Shown: positions 16,608 to 26,159 of the stretch, piece after piece
Position numbering within the stretch: position 1 is the first letter of the stretch
Layout of the letters: every line of letters begins with the position of its first letter
NCBI GenBank assembly: GCA_002688035.1
Contig: NZBU01000002.1
Span: forward strand, 24,120 to 88,119
DNA length: 64,000 nucleotides
Direction: 5' to 3'
Source of the DNA: Candidatus Iainarchaeum sp.
GTDB taxonomy: Archaea; Iainarchaeota; Iainarchaeia; Iainarchaeales; GCA-2688035
Made by a program: the position numbers and the translations under genes
Notes under the pieces: model-generated
The model's database searches: none
What the model was told of the DNA's origin: nothing
Seen by the model: only the letters and a program-made list of their open reading frames with translations

Positions 16608-18140
16608 CTAAATAAACCGCTCAACAAACGAATTCAAGAACCCGAGTTGTATCCCTATTTTTTTCTCGAACAGCAAGAGCAGTTCGAAGTCCTCTTTCTC
16701 AAAGCCCTTGAGCAAAAGAAGTATTAGCAAGTAGAGTGCCATATATGCCAAGCCCAATCCGACCAACAATGGCAAGGAATCAAAGTTGAATAAGCCTGAA
16801 ACAATGAACAAGGGAGCAGTGGCAATAATTCCTGCTGCAATTGATTTCACATAGTTCAAATTGTATGGGTGCATTCCTGTTTCAAAGAAGACCTCTACAA
16901 GGCTTAACAGGTTCCACAGGGCATAAGAGGCTGCGGTTGCTGTTGCCGCACCCACTATCCCGTAGACAGGAATTAGAATCCAGTTGAGTGCAATGTTGGT
17001 TGTTCCTGCTATAACAGTGTTAATCAAGTCATACTTTGTTTTTCCTACTGCCCTAAGCATGCTTTGTGTTGGGCCAACTGCGGCTATAACAAAAAAACCT
17101 AGTGCGAGAATTGAGAGCGCCATAAAACCTGAAGCATACTCTTGCCCATAGAAAGCAACAATAATCTGCGGAGCAAAAATGAAGAAGAAAAGCAATGGTG
17201 GAAGGGAGAGCGAGAAAATCCATCTTGTAATCAGTTGGAATGCCTGTTTCATCTCCTGCTTTTTGCCCAGGGCAAAGTATCCGGTTACAATCGGCAGGAA
17301 CAAAACAACCAAACTATTGTATGCAAGCAATTGAAGTCTTGCAATTGTCTCAGCCACACTGTAAACACCAACACTAGCCGTGTCAATGAAATAACCCAGC
17401 ATGAAAGAGTCAATGCTTGTAAGCATGAATGCAAAAAATGAGGCAGCCAAAAGAGGCCAAGAGAAGTTAAACAACTTTCTAAAATCATAATCTGCCTTGA
17501 CCTTTGTTCTAACAAATGGGTAAACCTTTTTTTGCACAAAGTAAAATGATATAATCAAAGAGATCGCATAACTCAGAAGTAAAGAAAGCGCTGCTCCCAT
17601 AAGAGTGAATCCTAACAGGAAGAATGCTCCGTACAAAACAATCTTTGAAATGTTTTCAATAAAGTTTCTGATGTAGATTTTGTACTTGATTTTCTTGAAT
17701 CCCTCCATTGCTAACAGTAGAGAGGTTACGATTGTTCCAAGTGGAACTATGAATGCAAATATTCTGAGTATATCGGCAAGCAGTGGCTGGTTGTAGATTG
17801 TGATTCCAATGAAATCTGCCGACAGATACAAGAGTGTTGCAAAGAATGCTGATGAAACAATGTTTATGAGAATTCCGGAAACCAGTGTTCCCTTGACCTT
17901 TTCCTCTTCTCCCTTGCTCCTGTAAAACGCGATGTAGCGACTGATTGCATAAGGGAGACCTAGGTTTGCAAACATTATTGAAAATCCTAGTACTCCAAGA
18001 GCAATTGAGAATATTCCAAGTAGTTCCGGGCCAAGAGTTCTGGCCAAGAGGATACTGTAAATGTATCCAAAGACTTTGCTTGCTAAAAAGCCAATGAAGG
18101 TTATGCCTGCTCCCTTAACGATTATCGAGAAATCTTTCAT
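16608..18140 (-). CDS. Polysaccharide flippase (MOP superfamily, Wzx/AglR-like)
   Basis: 510 residues with about 14 hydrophobic segments, starting SIIVKGAGITFIGFLASKVF, typical of the polysaccharide transport (PST) family in the MOP superfamily. It should flip lipid-linked oligosaccharide from the cytosolic to the outer face. It overlaps the upstream GT-C gene by 4 bases and is the last gene of that two-gene unit. Confidence 0.88.
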   Translation of the reverse strand: MKDFSIIVKGAGITFIGFLASKVFGYIYSILLARTLGPELLGIFSIALGVLGFSIMFANLGLPYAISRYIAFYRSKGEEEKVKGTLVSGILINIVSSAFFATLLYLSADFIGITIYNQPLLADILRIFAFIVPLGTIVTSLLLAMEGFKKIKYKIYIRNFIENISKIVLYGAFFLLGFTLMGAALSLLLSYAISLIISFYFVQKKVYPFVRTKVKADYDFRKLFNFSWPLLAASFFAFMLTSIDSFMLGYFIDTASVGVYSVAETIARLQLLAYNSLVVLFLPIVTGYFALGKKQEMKQAFQLITRWIFSLSLPPLLFFFIFAPQIIVAFYGQEYASGFMALSILALGFFVIAAVGPTQSMLRAVGKTKYDLINTVIAGTTNIALNWILIPVYGIVGAATATAASYALWNLLSLVEVFFETGMHPYNLNYVKSIAAGIIATAPLFIVSGLFNFDSLPLLVGLGLAYMALYLLILLLLKGFEKEDFELLLLFEKKIGIQLGFLNSFVERFI

Positions 18141-19714
18141 GTCAAGCCACCATTAACCTTGTAGAGTGCAGCACACTCCTCCCTGAAAAGCTCTTCCAGT
18201 GCTCCCTTGTTGTGCATCTCCCTTACAGCGTCAATGTCCCAAGGGTTATCAACACAGGTTACTGCAAAGTGCGTAATCTCAAGTTCTTTTAAGCGCGAGT
18301 ATATTTCTTCCTGCGACAAAGCCATTACAATCGGAATTGGATCATCCTGCTTGCTAATTACAAATGCTTCCTCTGGCCCCAGCGCATTTCTCTCGCTGAA
18401 GTAGCGCACAGCTCTAACATGGTTTCCGGCAACAATTATCATGCTATCAACAGGTGTTTCTCCAATAGCATCGTAGAGTGCTGTGCTCTGCTGGAAACTA
18501 TTTCCATAGTAAACCGAAAGCAAAGCAATGTTTAGGAAACTGTAGACTGCAATCAAAACCGTGAGGGCGACTAGAATCTTTTTCTTGTTCCCTGTAAGAT
18601 TCCTAAGGCCCTGTGCAAATGTAATTGCAAGCAAAGGCACTACAGGGAAAAGCATTCGAGCCTTTGGAAAAAACCTGCTTCTAAGTAGCACCGCAATCAT
18701 TGCAATGGAAAACAAGAACAGCAAAGCAATAGCATATGGTTCTTTGTTCTTAGCCTGCTTTAGCAAACTCACTACCAAAAAAAGAGAGAGCGGAATTGTA
18801 AGTAGTGAGAATAGCAGGAAGTATGTTTCATATGGAAGCGCGTTTATGAATGGGAAAATGTTTTGTGCAAAGCCACTTTGAAATGCAGGCTCAGGTGGGA
18901 AAGCCCAGAAGTTAGCGTTAAGATCAATCCAGAAAACAAGTGGGCTTAGACTGCTTGCTGATGAGAGGCCCCAAGCAGGATAACTTGCAACATGCTCAAT
19001 AACTCCGGGATTCGAAGAAAAAAGCTCTCCAGTATTAAGAAAGTCTAGAACAAACCATCCCCCTGAAAGCACAAGCGCTAAAATTACAAAGATTGCAATT
19101 GGTTTGGTTTGCAAATTCTTCTTTTTTGCCGTAAAAGCAAACAATAAAACAAATATCGGAAGAAGTAACGCAGCATTTAGCTTTGTTACACTCATGGCGG
19201 CCAATGGAAAAATACTAACCCACATAAACTTGTTCTGCCCAGTTTCCCTGAATTTCACATAAAGCCAAAAGGCAAACATCACAAATATTGTGACAAGTGT
19301 TTCAACATAGTTTACTCCCCCAAATTTCGTAATTAATGGAAGTATTGTGAAGAAGACCATTCCATAAACCCAGTGCTCAGGGAAAAGCTTTCTGAGGAGT
19401 ACAAATGCGAGGAGCAGCTGTACAAGTGAAACAAGCAGCGTAAAGTGCACTGCGTGGACAAATTGGATTGGTTGACCCAAAAGAATTGATCCTACTGCCA
19501 CAAAAGTGTGGAATAGTGGTGGGGGAAGAGCACTTATTTCAAAGATTCCTGCTGCCCCTGTTTGAAAAAAGCCTGTTTCTACTGCTCCCTTGGCTATTGT
19601 CAAGTGGTAGAGAGTATCGCTTAGAGCAGAGTCTGGCAAAGCTACGGCAGTAAAAAGCCTGACGGCAACGCCAACGATAAATATGAGTAAAAATAGCTTT
19701 CTATAATCAGACAT
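18137..19714 (-). CDS. GT-C fold integral membrane glycosyltransferase (GT39/ArnT-like)
   Basis: 525 residues, around 11-12 membrane segments, followed by a soluble C-terminal domain of about 120 residues. The first outside loop has the acidic motif LPDSALSDTLYH expected of GT-C enzymes that use polyprenyl-phosphate sugars. The soluble tail (MIIVAGNHVRAVRYFSERN) resembles tails in archaeal PMT-like proteins. There is no WWDYG motif, so it is not an AglB oligosaccharyltransferase. It is coupled to a flippase and divergent from a polyprenyl-P-sugar synthase, a natural donor supplier. Confidence 0.8.
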   Translation of the reverse strand: MSDYRKLFLLIFIVGVAVRLFTAVALPDSALSDTLYHLTIAKGAVETGFFQTGAAGIFEISALPPPLFHTFVAVGSILLGQPIQFVHAVHFTLLVSLVQLLLAFVLLRKLFPEHWVYGMVFFTILPLITKFGGVNYVETLVTIFVMFAFWLYVKFRETGQNKFMWVSIFPLAAMSVTKLNAALLLPIFVLLFAFTAKKKNLQTKPIAIFVILALVLSGGWFVLDFLNTGELFSSNPGVIEHVASYPAWGLSSASSLSPLVFWIDLNANFWAFPPEPAFQSGFAQNIFPFINALPYETYFLLFSLLTIPLSLFLVVSLLKQAKNKEPYAIALLFLFSIAMIAVLLRSRFFPKARMLFPVVPLLAITFAQGLRNLTGNKKKILVALTVLIAVYSFLNIALLSVYYGNSFQQSTALYDAIGETPVDSMIIVAGNHVRAVRYFSERNALGPEEAFVISKQDDPIPIVMALSQEEIYSRLKELEITHFAVTCVDNPWDIDAVREMHNKGALEELFREECAALYKVNGGLT

Positions 19715-19737
19715 CTTAGATAGACTAATTGCGAAAA

Positions 19738-19747
19738 GATATATAAA
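19738..19747. promoter_or_regulatory. TATA-like element in the divergent gap 19715-19830
   Basis: AGATATATAAAT-type sequence sits about 25 bases ahead of the GT-C start codon on the minus strand. A second weaker element (TATTTATTG near 19798) could serve the plus-strand synthase gene at 19831. Confidence 0.4.
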
Positions 19748-19830
19748 TCATTTACGGAATCTGCTGGTACAAAAATCGAATCCCTGTTTTGAGAAGCTAT
19801 TTATTGTTTTCGCCAGCTACTTGATTTAAC

Positions 19831-20793
19831 ATGCCTGCAAATAAACTGATTGTACTAATACCCGCATTCAACGAAGAGAACACAATCGCTTCAGTTGTAA
19901 AATCAATTCCCAGAAAAATCACAGGAATTGGAAAGGTAGAAGTGCTAGTACTAGATGATGGGAGCAAAGATAGAACCGTTGCAAAAGCAAAGAGCGCGGG
20001 GGCAACAAAAGTAGTTTCCCACCCAAAAAACCTTGGACTAGGAATTGCCTTTCAGGATGGAGTATGGGAAGCACTCAAAATGAAAGCCGACATCATAGTA
20101 AACATTGATGCCGACGGCCAATTCAACCCCAACGATATCCCAAAACTAATTGCGCCAATTCTTAACCAGCAGGTAGACGTAACAACCTGCACGCGCTTCA
20201 AAGACAAGGCACTAGAACCAAAAATGCCCTGGGTAAAAAAGTTTGGCAACAACCTATTCACCAAACTAATCAACTACCTAACAAAAAGCAATTTTACCGA
20301 CACGCAGTGCGGCTTTCGAGCATACACAAAAGACGCCGCACTCAAAATGAACCTCTTTGGAAAATTCACTTACACGCAAGAAGCACTTATGGACCTAATC
20401 CACAAAGGAATGACAGTAGTCGAAGTCCCCTGCAAGGTTGTGGGCGAGCGCGACGGCAAAAGCCGTGTAGTAAAACACTGGTACAGCTACGGCATAAAAG
20501 CGCTCATCATAATCACAAGAGCACTTCGCGACCACAAACCACTCAAGTTCTTCGGGGGGCTAGGAGTACTATTCGCAGGAGCAGGAATCATCTACGGCGC
20601 ACTCCTATGGGTCATCTCTCTCACACCAGGAGTCGACATCGCATTCTGGAGAATAATCCTAGTATTCTTACTAATCCTACTCGGAGTACTAATGGGCGGA
20701 TTTGGACTGCTCGCAGACATGAGCGACAGACAAAAGAAAATACAAGAAGAGATTCTTTATAGGATGAAGAAAGGGGAAATTGAAGGAAAGTAG
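19831..20793 (+). CDS. Polyprenyl-phosphate sugar synthase (DPM1-like GT2 with C-terminal membrane helices)
   Basis: 320 residues. N-terminal GT2 domain: LIPAFNEENT, VLVLDDGSKDRT, NIDADGQFNP (DxD) and TQCGFRAYTKDAA. Two hydrophobic helices follow, near residues 247-267 and 279-300, and a charged tail. It should move a sugar from a nucleotide donor to polyprenyl phosphate. Codon choice looks different from neighbours: many CTA, GTA, ATC and AAC codons and few GTT, so recent transfer or expression selection is possible. It is divergent from the GT-C/flippase pair. Confidence 0.85.
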   Translation: MPANKLIVLIPAFNEENTIASVVKSIPRKITGIGKVEVLVLDDGSKDRTVAKAKSAGATKVVSHPKNLGLGIAFQDGVWEALKMKADIIVNIDADGQFNPNDIPKLIAPILNQQVDVTTCTRFKDKALEPKMPWVKKFGNNLFTKLINYLTKSNFTDTQCGFRAYTKDAALKMNLFGKFTYTQEALMDLIHKGMTVVEVPCKVVGERDGKSRVVKHWYSYGIKALIIITRALRDHKPLKFFGGLGVLFAGAGIIYGALLWVISLTPGVDIAFWRIILVFLLILLGVLMGGFGLLADMSDRQKKIQEEILYRMKKGEIEGK

Positions 20794-20808
20794 TGCCGGG
20801 AAAAGATT

Positions 20809-21072
20809 TTATTTTCTCGCGTGTTTCAGAGTTTTTCTGAGTTTTTTTGCTCTTCTTTTTCTTTTTGCCTTGATTGCTCTGTAACGGAGTCTTGTTAACT
20901 CTGGTTTTATTCTTCCACGCGCTCTTTCCATTAAGGTCCTGCCTGAAAGATCCACTGCCGCCCTGTAGGGTATCATTCGTTTGAGAGTAGGGAGATGAAT
21001 TGCGCCAGCCAGCACAAACTGTGGCTTTTGGTTTTGCAGTCTTTTTCTCCAGCGGGCTTCTCGAACAGGCAT
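20809..21072 (-). CDS. Small basic protein of unknown function
   Basis: 87 residues with a strongly basic second half (RLRYRAIKAKRKRRAKKLRK). No family recognised. It follows the 21087 gene by 14 bases on the same strand, which supports it being real. The basic tail suggests nucleic acid or ribosome binding, but that is only inference. Confidence 0.45.
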   Translation of the reverse strand: MPVREARWRKRLQNQKPQFVLAGAIHLPTLKRMIPYRAAVDLSGRTLMERARGRIKPELTRLRYRAIKAKRKRRAKKLRKTLKHARK

Positions 21073-21086
21073 CTTTAACAGAGCCT

Positions 21087-21545
21087 CTAATCTTTCTTTT
21101 TTTTGTCCCGCTTTCCCTTTCCCAGCAAAGTTATATGGTCATGCGACAAATCTGTCATTTTTCTTGCCATTGCCCTTGATTCAAGCGGCAAAAACCTCAC
21201 TTTTTTTGAAATAAAAAATTTTTGAATCTCTACTTGGAAAATCAGGTCTTGCTTTACACTCTGGAGCTCAAGCTTGCGAGCCACCAACTCTTCTTGGTTT
21301 GCACCCTTTTCCCTCATTCGCTCCCCTGTTTCCGCAACCTTGGTGTCAATTGCATTTAAAATCCTTCCAACTTTTCCCTCTTCAATTAGATTGGTTATAA
21401 ACTCCACGTTTGCTCTGGATTCCTCCCTTGCCACAAGGTCTCCTTTTTTGATCCCACATTTCTCCAATTCATCAATCACTCTATTAGCATTATCTAGTCC
21501 GCTATGTACAAAGCCAATTAACACTGCCCCGCCCTTGCTTTTCAT
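21087..21545 (-). CDS. Hypothetical protein, probably helical
   Basis: 152 residues. The first third (GGAVLIGFVHSGLDNANRV) could be a small Rossmann-like strand-loop-helix unit; the middle is helical and charged, and the end is lysine-rich (GKGKRDKKKKD). I do not recognise the family. It is the first gene of a two-gene minus-strand unit with the small basic protein at 20809. Confidence 0.55.
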   Translation of the reverse strand: MKSKGGAVLIGFVHSGLDNANRVIDELEKCGIKKGDLVAREESRANVEFITNLIEEGKVGRILNAIDTKVAETGERMREKGANQEELVARKLELQSVKQDLIFQVEIQKFFISKKVRFLPLESRAMARKMTDLSHDHITLLGKGKRDKKKKD

Positions 21546-21615
21546 GAAAAGAATTAGCTTTATTCAAGTATTTTAATGTTCCTGCCAACAACTAACGGCA
21601 CAGCAGTGCCAGAGT

Positions 21616-22902
21616 CTACTTTTTCTTGAAGATGTTGGCAAAGGCTTTTGCTCCTGAGAAGAGCAACTTTGGATTCTTGATAATGCGTTTAAGGGCGTAG
21701 CCTGGCCTAAAGTAAATTTCTCTGTAGGCTTTTTTGTACATGCGCTCTACTAGCTCGCGCTTGATTGCACCATACTCATAGTAGGCTTTGCCACTGTAGC
21801 TTCCAAACTCTGCCCAGTCATCAACCAGGAAGCGACCTTCGTCATCGATGAGGTGGTAGAGTTGTGTTCCAGGATATGGCACGGTAATTGTAAACTGCAC
21901 AAGATCCAGTGGAAGTGATTTTGCAAAGTCAATTGTTTGCTGCATTGTTTCCTCTGTGTCGTAAGGGAGGCCAATCATGAAGAAGCCGATTGTTTCTATT
22001 CCCGCTTCTTTTGCCCACTTTACTGCATCGCGGACCTGCTCTAGCTTTATTCCCTTGCCAACCTTGTTCAAGACTTCCTGGTTTCCTGATTCGATTCCAA
22101 AGGATAGCTGGTAGCAACCAGCTTTCTTCATTAACTTTAGGAGTGAGAGATCAAGTGTGTCAACGCGCACGCCGTTTGGGCAATTCCAATCAAATTTTAA
22201 TTTTCTTTGAATTATTTCACGGCAAATGTCAATTGTGCGCTGCCTGTTCTGTGAAAAGTTATCATCGATGAATGCAATTTCTTTGCAGCCATACTCTTTC
22301 TGAAGATACTCTACCTCATCAACCACATTCTTTGGAGAACGCATCCTATAGTATCTACCAAAGACTCCCTTGAAACAATAAATGCAACCATAAGGACAAC
22401 CACGCGAAGTCATAATTTTCAGGTAAGGATGTTTTCTAGTTGGAGAAGTATATTTTTCTAGTGGCAAGCCATGCCAGTTAGGAAATGGAATTGAATCAAT
22501 GTCTTTGATTAATTCGTTTTGAAGTATTTTCTTTTTGGAAGTGAATATTTCTAAAACACTTTTTTCACCTTCCCCTAAAACCACTTTGTCCGCGTGCTTA
22601 AGCGCTTCTTTTGGAAGAATTGAAACATGCGGTCCCCCAAGCATTACCTTTTTTCCTGCGGCGCGAAGCTTGTCAGCCAAGTCATATGCATTCTTCGCAG
22701 TTGGAGTAAAAACTGTTAGGCCAACCCACTCGGAATCAATCTTTTTAATGTCAACTTCCATTCCGGCTGTCTCATCAATTATTTCTGTGCGAATACCATT
22801 CTTTTCCAAGATTGCCTTCAAGTAGGCAATTCCAAGCGGAGGACTAGGATGTGAAACATATACCCCAAAAGCCGGATTGATTAGTGTAATAGATTTTCCC
22901 AT
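21616..22902 (-). CDS. B12-binding radical SAM protein
   Basis: 428 residues. N-terminal cobalamin-binding-like domain (INPAFG, SPPLGIAYLKAILEKNG, LGGPHVSILP, VLGEGEKSV), then the cluster motif RGCPYGCIYC near residue 167-174, FIDDNFS and GIESGNQEVL of the SAM barrel, and a C-terminal YRMYFRPGY-type ending. I moved the start from 22959 to the ATG at 22902, where the domain begins. It is divergent from the AP-family gene at 23014. The family includes B12-dependent methylases and ring-forming enzymes; the substrate is unknown. Confidence 0.88.
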   Translation of the reverse strand: MGKSITLINPAFGVYVSHPSPPLGIAYLKAILEKNGIRTEIIDETAGMEVDIKKIDSEWVGLTVFTPTAKNAYDLADKLRAAGKKVMLGGPHVSILPKEALKHADKVVLGEGEKSVLEIFTSKKKILQNELIKDIDSIPFPNWHGLPLEKYTSPTRKHPYLKIMTSRGCPYGCIYCFKGVFGRYYRMRSPKNVVDEVEYLQKEYGCKEIAFIDDNFSQNRQRTIDICREIIQRKLKFDWNCPNGVRVDTLDLSLLKLMKKAGCYQLSFGIESGNQEVLNKVGKGIKLEQVRDAVKWAKEAGIETIGFFMIGLPYDTEETMQQTIDFAKSLPLDLVQFTITVPYPGTQLYHLIDDEGRFLVDDWAEFGSYSGKAYYEYGAIKRELVERMYKKAYREIYFRPGYALKRIIKNPKLLFSGAKAFANIFKKK

Positions 22903-22969
22903 AGCAAATATTTGTCTATGCAAAGCTTTTATTGTATTGTTTTTCAATGATTGCACCAATATCTTTTAT

Positions 22970-22980
22970 AAAAACTTAAT
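22970..22980 (+). promoter_or_regulatory. TATA box for the 23014 gene
   Basis: TTTTATAAAA lies about 40 bases before the TTG start at 23014. AAGGAGA (22997-23003) is a clear ribosome site before that TTG. Confidence 0.5.
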
Positions 22981-23013
22981 TTGATGAGTTTAGTATAAGG
23001 AGACTGATTTTTC

Positions 23014-24651
23014 TTGAAACTCTTGATAATTGGTTTGGATGGTGCTTCCCCAGAACTAATAAAAAAGTGGGCGCTTGAGGGAAAGCTCCCTTACTTCAAA
23101 AAGCTTATTGGCAATGGCTGCTTTGCAAGACTTGAATCTACAATACACCCTATTACCGGACCGGCCTGGACTACATTCTTGACGGGAAAGAATCCTGGAA
23201 AACATGGGATTTATGATTGGAGTTCTAGAAAAGAAGGGAGCTATGACATCGAGTTAAACTACCAGAGGAAAAAGGAGTCATACACTTTCTTCCACCTGCT
23301 CGGAGAAAAAGGAAAGCGAGTCGGCCTGCTAAACGTTCCAAGCACATTTCCACCAACAAAAATTAATGGTTTTATTGTCAGCGGTTTTCTTACACCCGAT
23401 ACCGATACAGAATTCACTTTCCCAAAACCACTTAGAAAAGAACTCCTAGAACAGTTCCCCGATTATTTCTTCTCACCCAAGAACAAGTTTGAGCCAGATG
23501 CTAAAAGTGCAAAAGGCTTTTTGAGCGAAGTCAACAAAATGACAGAGCAAAGAAAGCAGGCCTCCCTTTACTTGATGGATAAGAAGAATATGGATGTTTT
23601 TATGGTTACCTTCATGGGCCTTGATCACTTACAGCACTACTTTTGGAGGTTTATGGATGAAAAACATCCAAGATATGACCCTATGCTTGGGAAAGAGTTT
23701 GGTGACGCGATCCTAAAGCTTTACCAGAGAATTGACGGAATTGTGAAAGAACTTCATGAGAAAGCCGGAAGTACTACTCCCTTGTTGATGATGTCTGATC
23801 ATGGGATGGGAAGGCATGAGAAAGCGGTTTACATTAACAATTGGCTGCATAAAAAGGGTTTGCTTGTTCTCAAGAAGAGTTTTGGTGCTTCTGTTAAGAG
23901 GGCAATGCATGGAATTGGTTTTACTCCAAAGAATCTTTTTAGTCTAATGTTAAAACTTGGGTTGGGAAGACTTATTGCGGTTGTTCCCGCCTCTAAGAGA
24001 AAGAAGATGTTAGAAAAGACAACTCTTTCCTTTGGTGACATTGATTGGAGCAAAACTAAGGCTTACAGCTTTGGTTATTTTGGTAGAATATTTTTAAACC
24101 TCAAGGGCAGGGAACCGCAGGGAATTGTTGAAGAAAAGGATTACGATAAAATTAGGGGTGAAGTAATAAGAGAGCTTGAGAAATTCAAAGATCCTTCAAC
24201 AAACAAGAATGTTGTGGATAGGATTTGGAAGCGAGAAGAATTATTCAAAGGTCCTTATGTGAATGAAGCTGCAGATATTTTGTTCAGCATGCAAGACTAT
24301 GCTTTCAACAGCTCACTGCACTTTGCATTTGGCTCTAACAAGATTTTTGACGAACACATCATCAGCAAGAGCGGAGATCATCGCTTGCACGGCCTTTTTA
24401 TTGCGGCTGGAAAAGGAATCAAAAAGGGCAAAGAGATTAAGGCAAAGATTGTTGATGTAGCGCCAACCGCACTACACTTGCTCAGCACTGCTGTTCCAAG
24501 CAATATGGATGGTAAAGTATTGCCAATTTTTGTGAACAAGAAGGCTGTGAAGAAGCAAGCCGCGGTTGGAGTAAAGACCAATGGCGAAATCTTCAAGGAT
24601 GCAGAGAAAGAGAAGATAAAGAAGAGGCTTGCCGACCTTGGTTATCTCTAG
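23014..24651 (+). CDS. Type I phosphodiesterase/nucleotide pyrophosphatase family protein with LGY tail
   Basis: 545 residues, AP superfamily. Motifs: IIGLDGASPELI at the N-terminus, the Thr nucleophile in HPITGPAWTTFLTGKN near residue 51, TFMGLDHLQHYFW, MMSDHGMG near residue 255 and a late SGDHRLHG metal His. No signal peptide or membrane helix is seen, so it is probably cytosolic. The TTG start is supported by AAGGAGA 10 bases ahead. It ends KRLADLGYL, close to the endings of the 26160 and 27456 products. It overlaps the convergent flippase gene by 4 bases and is divergent from a radical SAM gene. Confidence 0.87.
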   Translation: MKLLIIGLDGASPELIKKWALEGKLPYFKKLIGNGCFARLESTIHPITGPAWTTFLTGKNPGKHGIYDWSSRKEGSYDIELNYQRKKESYTFFHLLGEKGKRVGLLNVPSTFPPTKINGFIVSGFLTPDTDTEFTFPKPLRKELLEQFPDYFFSPKNKFEPDAKSAKGFLSEVNKMTEQRKQASLYLMDKKNMDVFMVTFMGLDHLQHYFWRFMDEKHPRYDPMLGKEFGDAILKLYQRIDGIVKELHEKAGSTTPLLMMSDHGMGRHEKAVYINNWLHKKGLLVLKKSFGASVKRAMHGIGFTPKNLFSLMLKLGLGRLIAVVPASKRKKMLEKTTLSFGDIDWSKTKAYSFGYFGRIFLNLKGREPQGIVEEKDYDKIRGEVIRELEKFKDPSTNKNVVDRIWKREELFKGPYVNEAADILFSMQDYAFNSSLHFAFGSNKIFDEHIISKSGDHRLHGLFIAAGKGIKKGKEIKAKIVDVAPTALHLLSTAVPSNMDGKVLPIFVNKKAVKKQAAVGVKTNGEIFKDAEKEKIKKRLADLGYL

Positions 24652-26072
24652 AACAAGGCGTTTTTGACAACGTTTATGTCAACTGGTTTTATTTCACGCA
24701 GCAAGAACAATAGTACTGCGTAAACTCCCATTAGCACAATGTACTCTACTATGAGCATTCCACCTGAAAGTGGGAATAGGATTGCGGGAACCATTGCGAC
24801 TCCTGCCGCAATAAAAATTTTGAGTGCGCTTCTAAGTGGGAATACTCTGAACCTATGGAATACAAATCCGAGGGAGACTAGGGCTGCCAAAGCCATTGCT
24901 ACAAGACTTGAAATCGCTGCTCCCTTAATTCCAAACAATGGAACTAGATATGAGTTTAGCGCAAAGTCGAGCAAAAGAATTGCTGCGCCGAGAAGGAACA
25001 TTCTTTTTGGATGCCCACTTGCAACAATTATTGTTGATGCAATCGAGAATAAAGCGAAGAAAATGTAAGCTATCAGTAGAATGGATAGGGCTTCTGCTCC
25101 CACACCATACTTTGCGCCGTAGAACAGACTTATCAGCTGTGGCGCTGTTACTGAAGCTATTAGTGCTGCCGGCACAATAAACATTAGGGCATAGCGAAAA
25201 GAGTGCATTACATAGAATTTTGCTTTCTCAATCATTTGGGAGAAAGTTGTCTCGCTCACAAGTGGGAATAGCACAAGAGTAATTGTTAGAACTACTTCGA
25301 AGGGAAGTTTTCCAAGGGTTACTGCTGCAACATAGTAGCCTGCCTGTGCTCCCTCAGCCACAAGTGCTTTTACAAAGAAAACATCAAGCTGCATCATTAA
25401 ACTCTGCAGAAAAGAGAATGCGATTACCGGCAGAGCAAAAACCAGGAGTGTTTTGCTTGCAAAGACTTGCCCTGGCTTGATTCTAGGAAAGCCTGCGATC
25501 AAGATTGCTACTGCAAGTGCGAGAGCGGCTGCCAAAGCAATTCCGCCAAACACTCCGACAAGTGAGAAGCCTGCGAGCGCCAGGGCAATTGGAAGAACAA
25601 GGCGCAAAGTTCTTGCAATAATTGAAAGAACGGCTTCTTCCTTAAACTTCTTGAGGCCGTTGATGTAACCGCGAAGAACATTGAACAATGGTTGGAAGAA
25701 AACGCTTACAGCAGAAATCTGAATTAAAATTGTTAGACTTGGATCGTTAAACATTGCTGCTAGGAAGGGCGCAGCAATAACGTAGGCCACAAAAATTATT
25801 GAAGAAAGCCCTAATTGTAATTGGAATGCTTTTGCTCTAACTGTTTCAGCAATCTCCCTTTGCGCGGAAACAAATTTGCTAACAGACTGCCGTATTCCAC
25901 GAACTAGTACTACGTTTGTAATGCTTACAAGGCCAATTACTACTCCAAATACTCCGAATTGTTCCGGTGTGAGTAAGAAGCGACCTAGTGCAAGGTATAG
26001 TAGATAACCTGTTAGGAAGAATATTATTCTTGAAACAAGGAGGTACATTGAGCCCTTTTCTATTGTAGCCAT
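24648..26072 (-). CDS. Polysaccharide flippase (MOP superfamily)
   Basis: 474 residues, about 14 membrane segments, beginning GSMYLLVSRIIFFLTGYLLYLALGR, typical of the oligosaccharide flippase family. This is the second flippase in the locus, so two separate lipid-linked glycans may be exported. I chose ATG 26072 instead of the longer 26105 reading because a TATA-like region lies in between. It stands alone on the minus strand between two AP-family genes. Confidence 0.87.
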   Translation of the reverse strand: MATIEKGSMYLLVSRIIFFLTGYLLYLALGRFLLTPEQFGVFGVVIGLVSITNVVLVRGIRQSVSKFVSAQREIAETVRAKAFQLQLGLSSIIFVAYVIAAPFLAAMFNDPSLTILIQISAVSVFFQPLFNVLRGYINGLKKFKEEAVLSIIARTLRLVLPIALALAGFSLVGVFGGIALAAALALAVAILIAGFPRIKPGQVFASKTLLVFALPVIAFSFLQSLMMQLDVFFVKALVAEGAQAGYYVAAVTLGKLPFEVVLTITLVLFPLVSETTFSQMIEKAKFYVMHSFRYALMFIVPAALIASVTAPQLISLFYGAKYGVGAEALSILLIAYIFFALFSIASTIIVASGHPKRMFLLGAAILLLDFALNSYLVPLFGIKGAAISSLVAMALAALVSLGFVFHRFRVFPLRSALKIFIAAGVAMVPAILFPLSGGMLIVEYIVLMGVYAVLLFLLREIKPVDINVVKNALF

Positions 26073-26159
26073 TTGCCAAAACCACTCGCTATATCTATAA
26101 AACAAGGCATTTAAAAGCTTATTAAATCAATTGGTATAATAGTCGTTGGAGCTGTGAGA

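Noticed and set aside
18137-19714. AglB oligosaccharyltransferase
   Set aside because: It is a GT-C membrane enzyme but lacks the WWDYG motif; no AglB was seen in the window.
20307-20762. 151-residue plus-strand ORF inside the DPM1-like gene
   Set aside because: It is a shadow frame of a well-supported GT2 gene and has an implausible composition.
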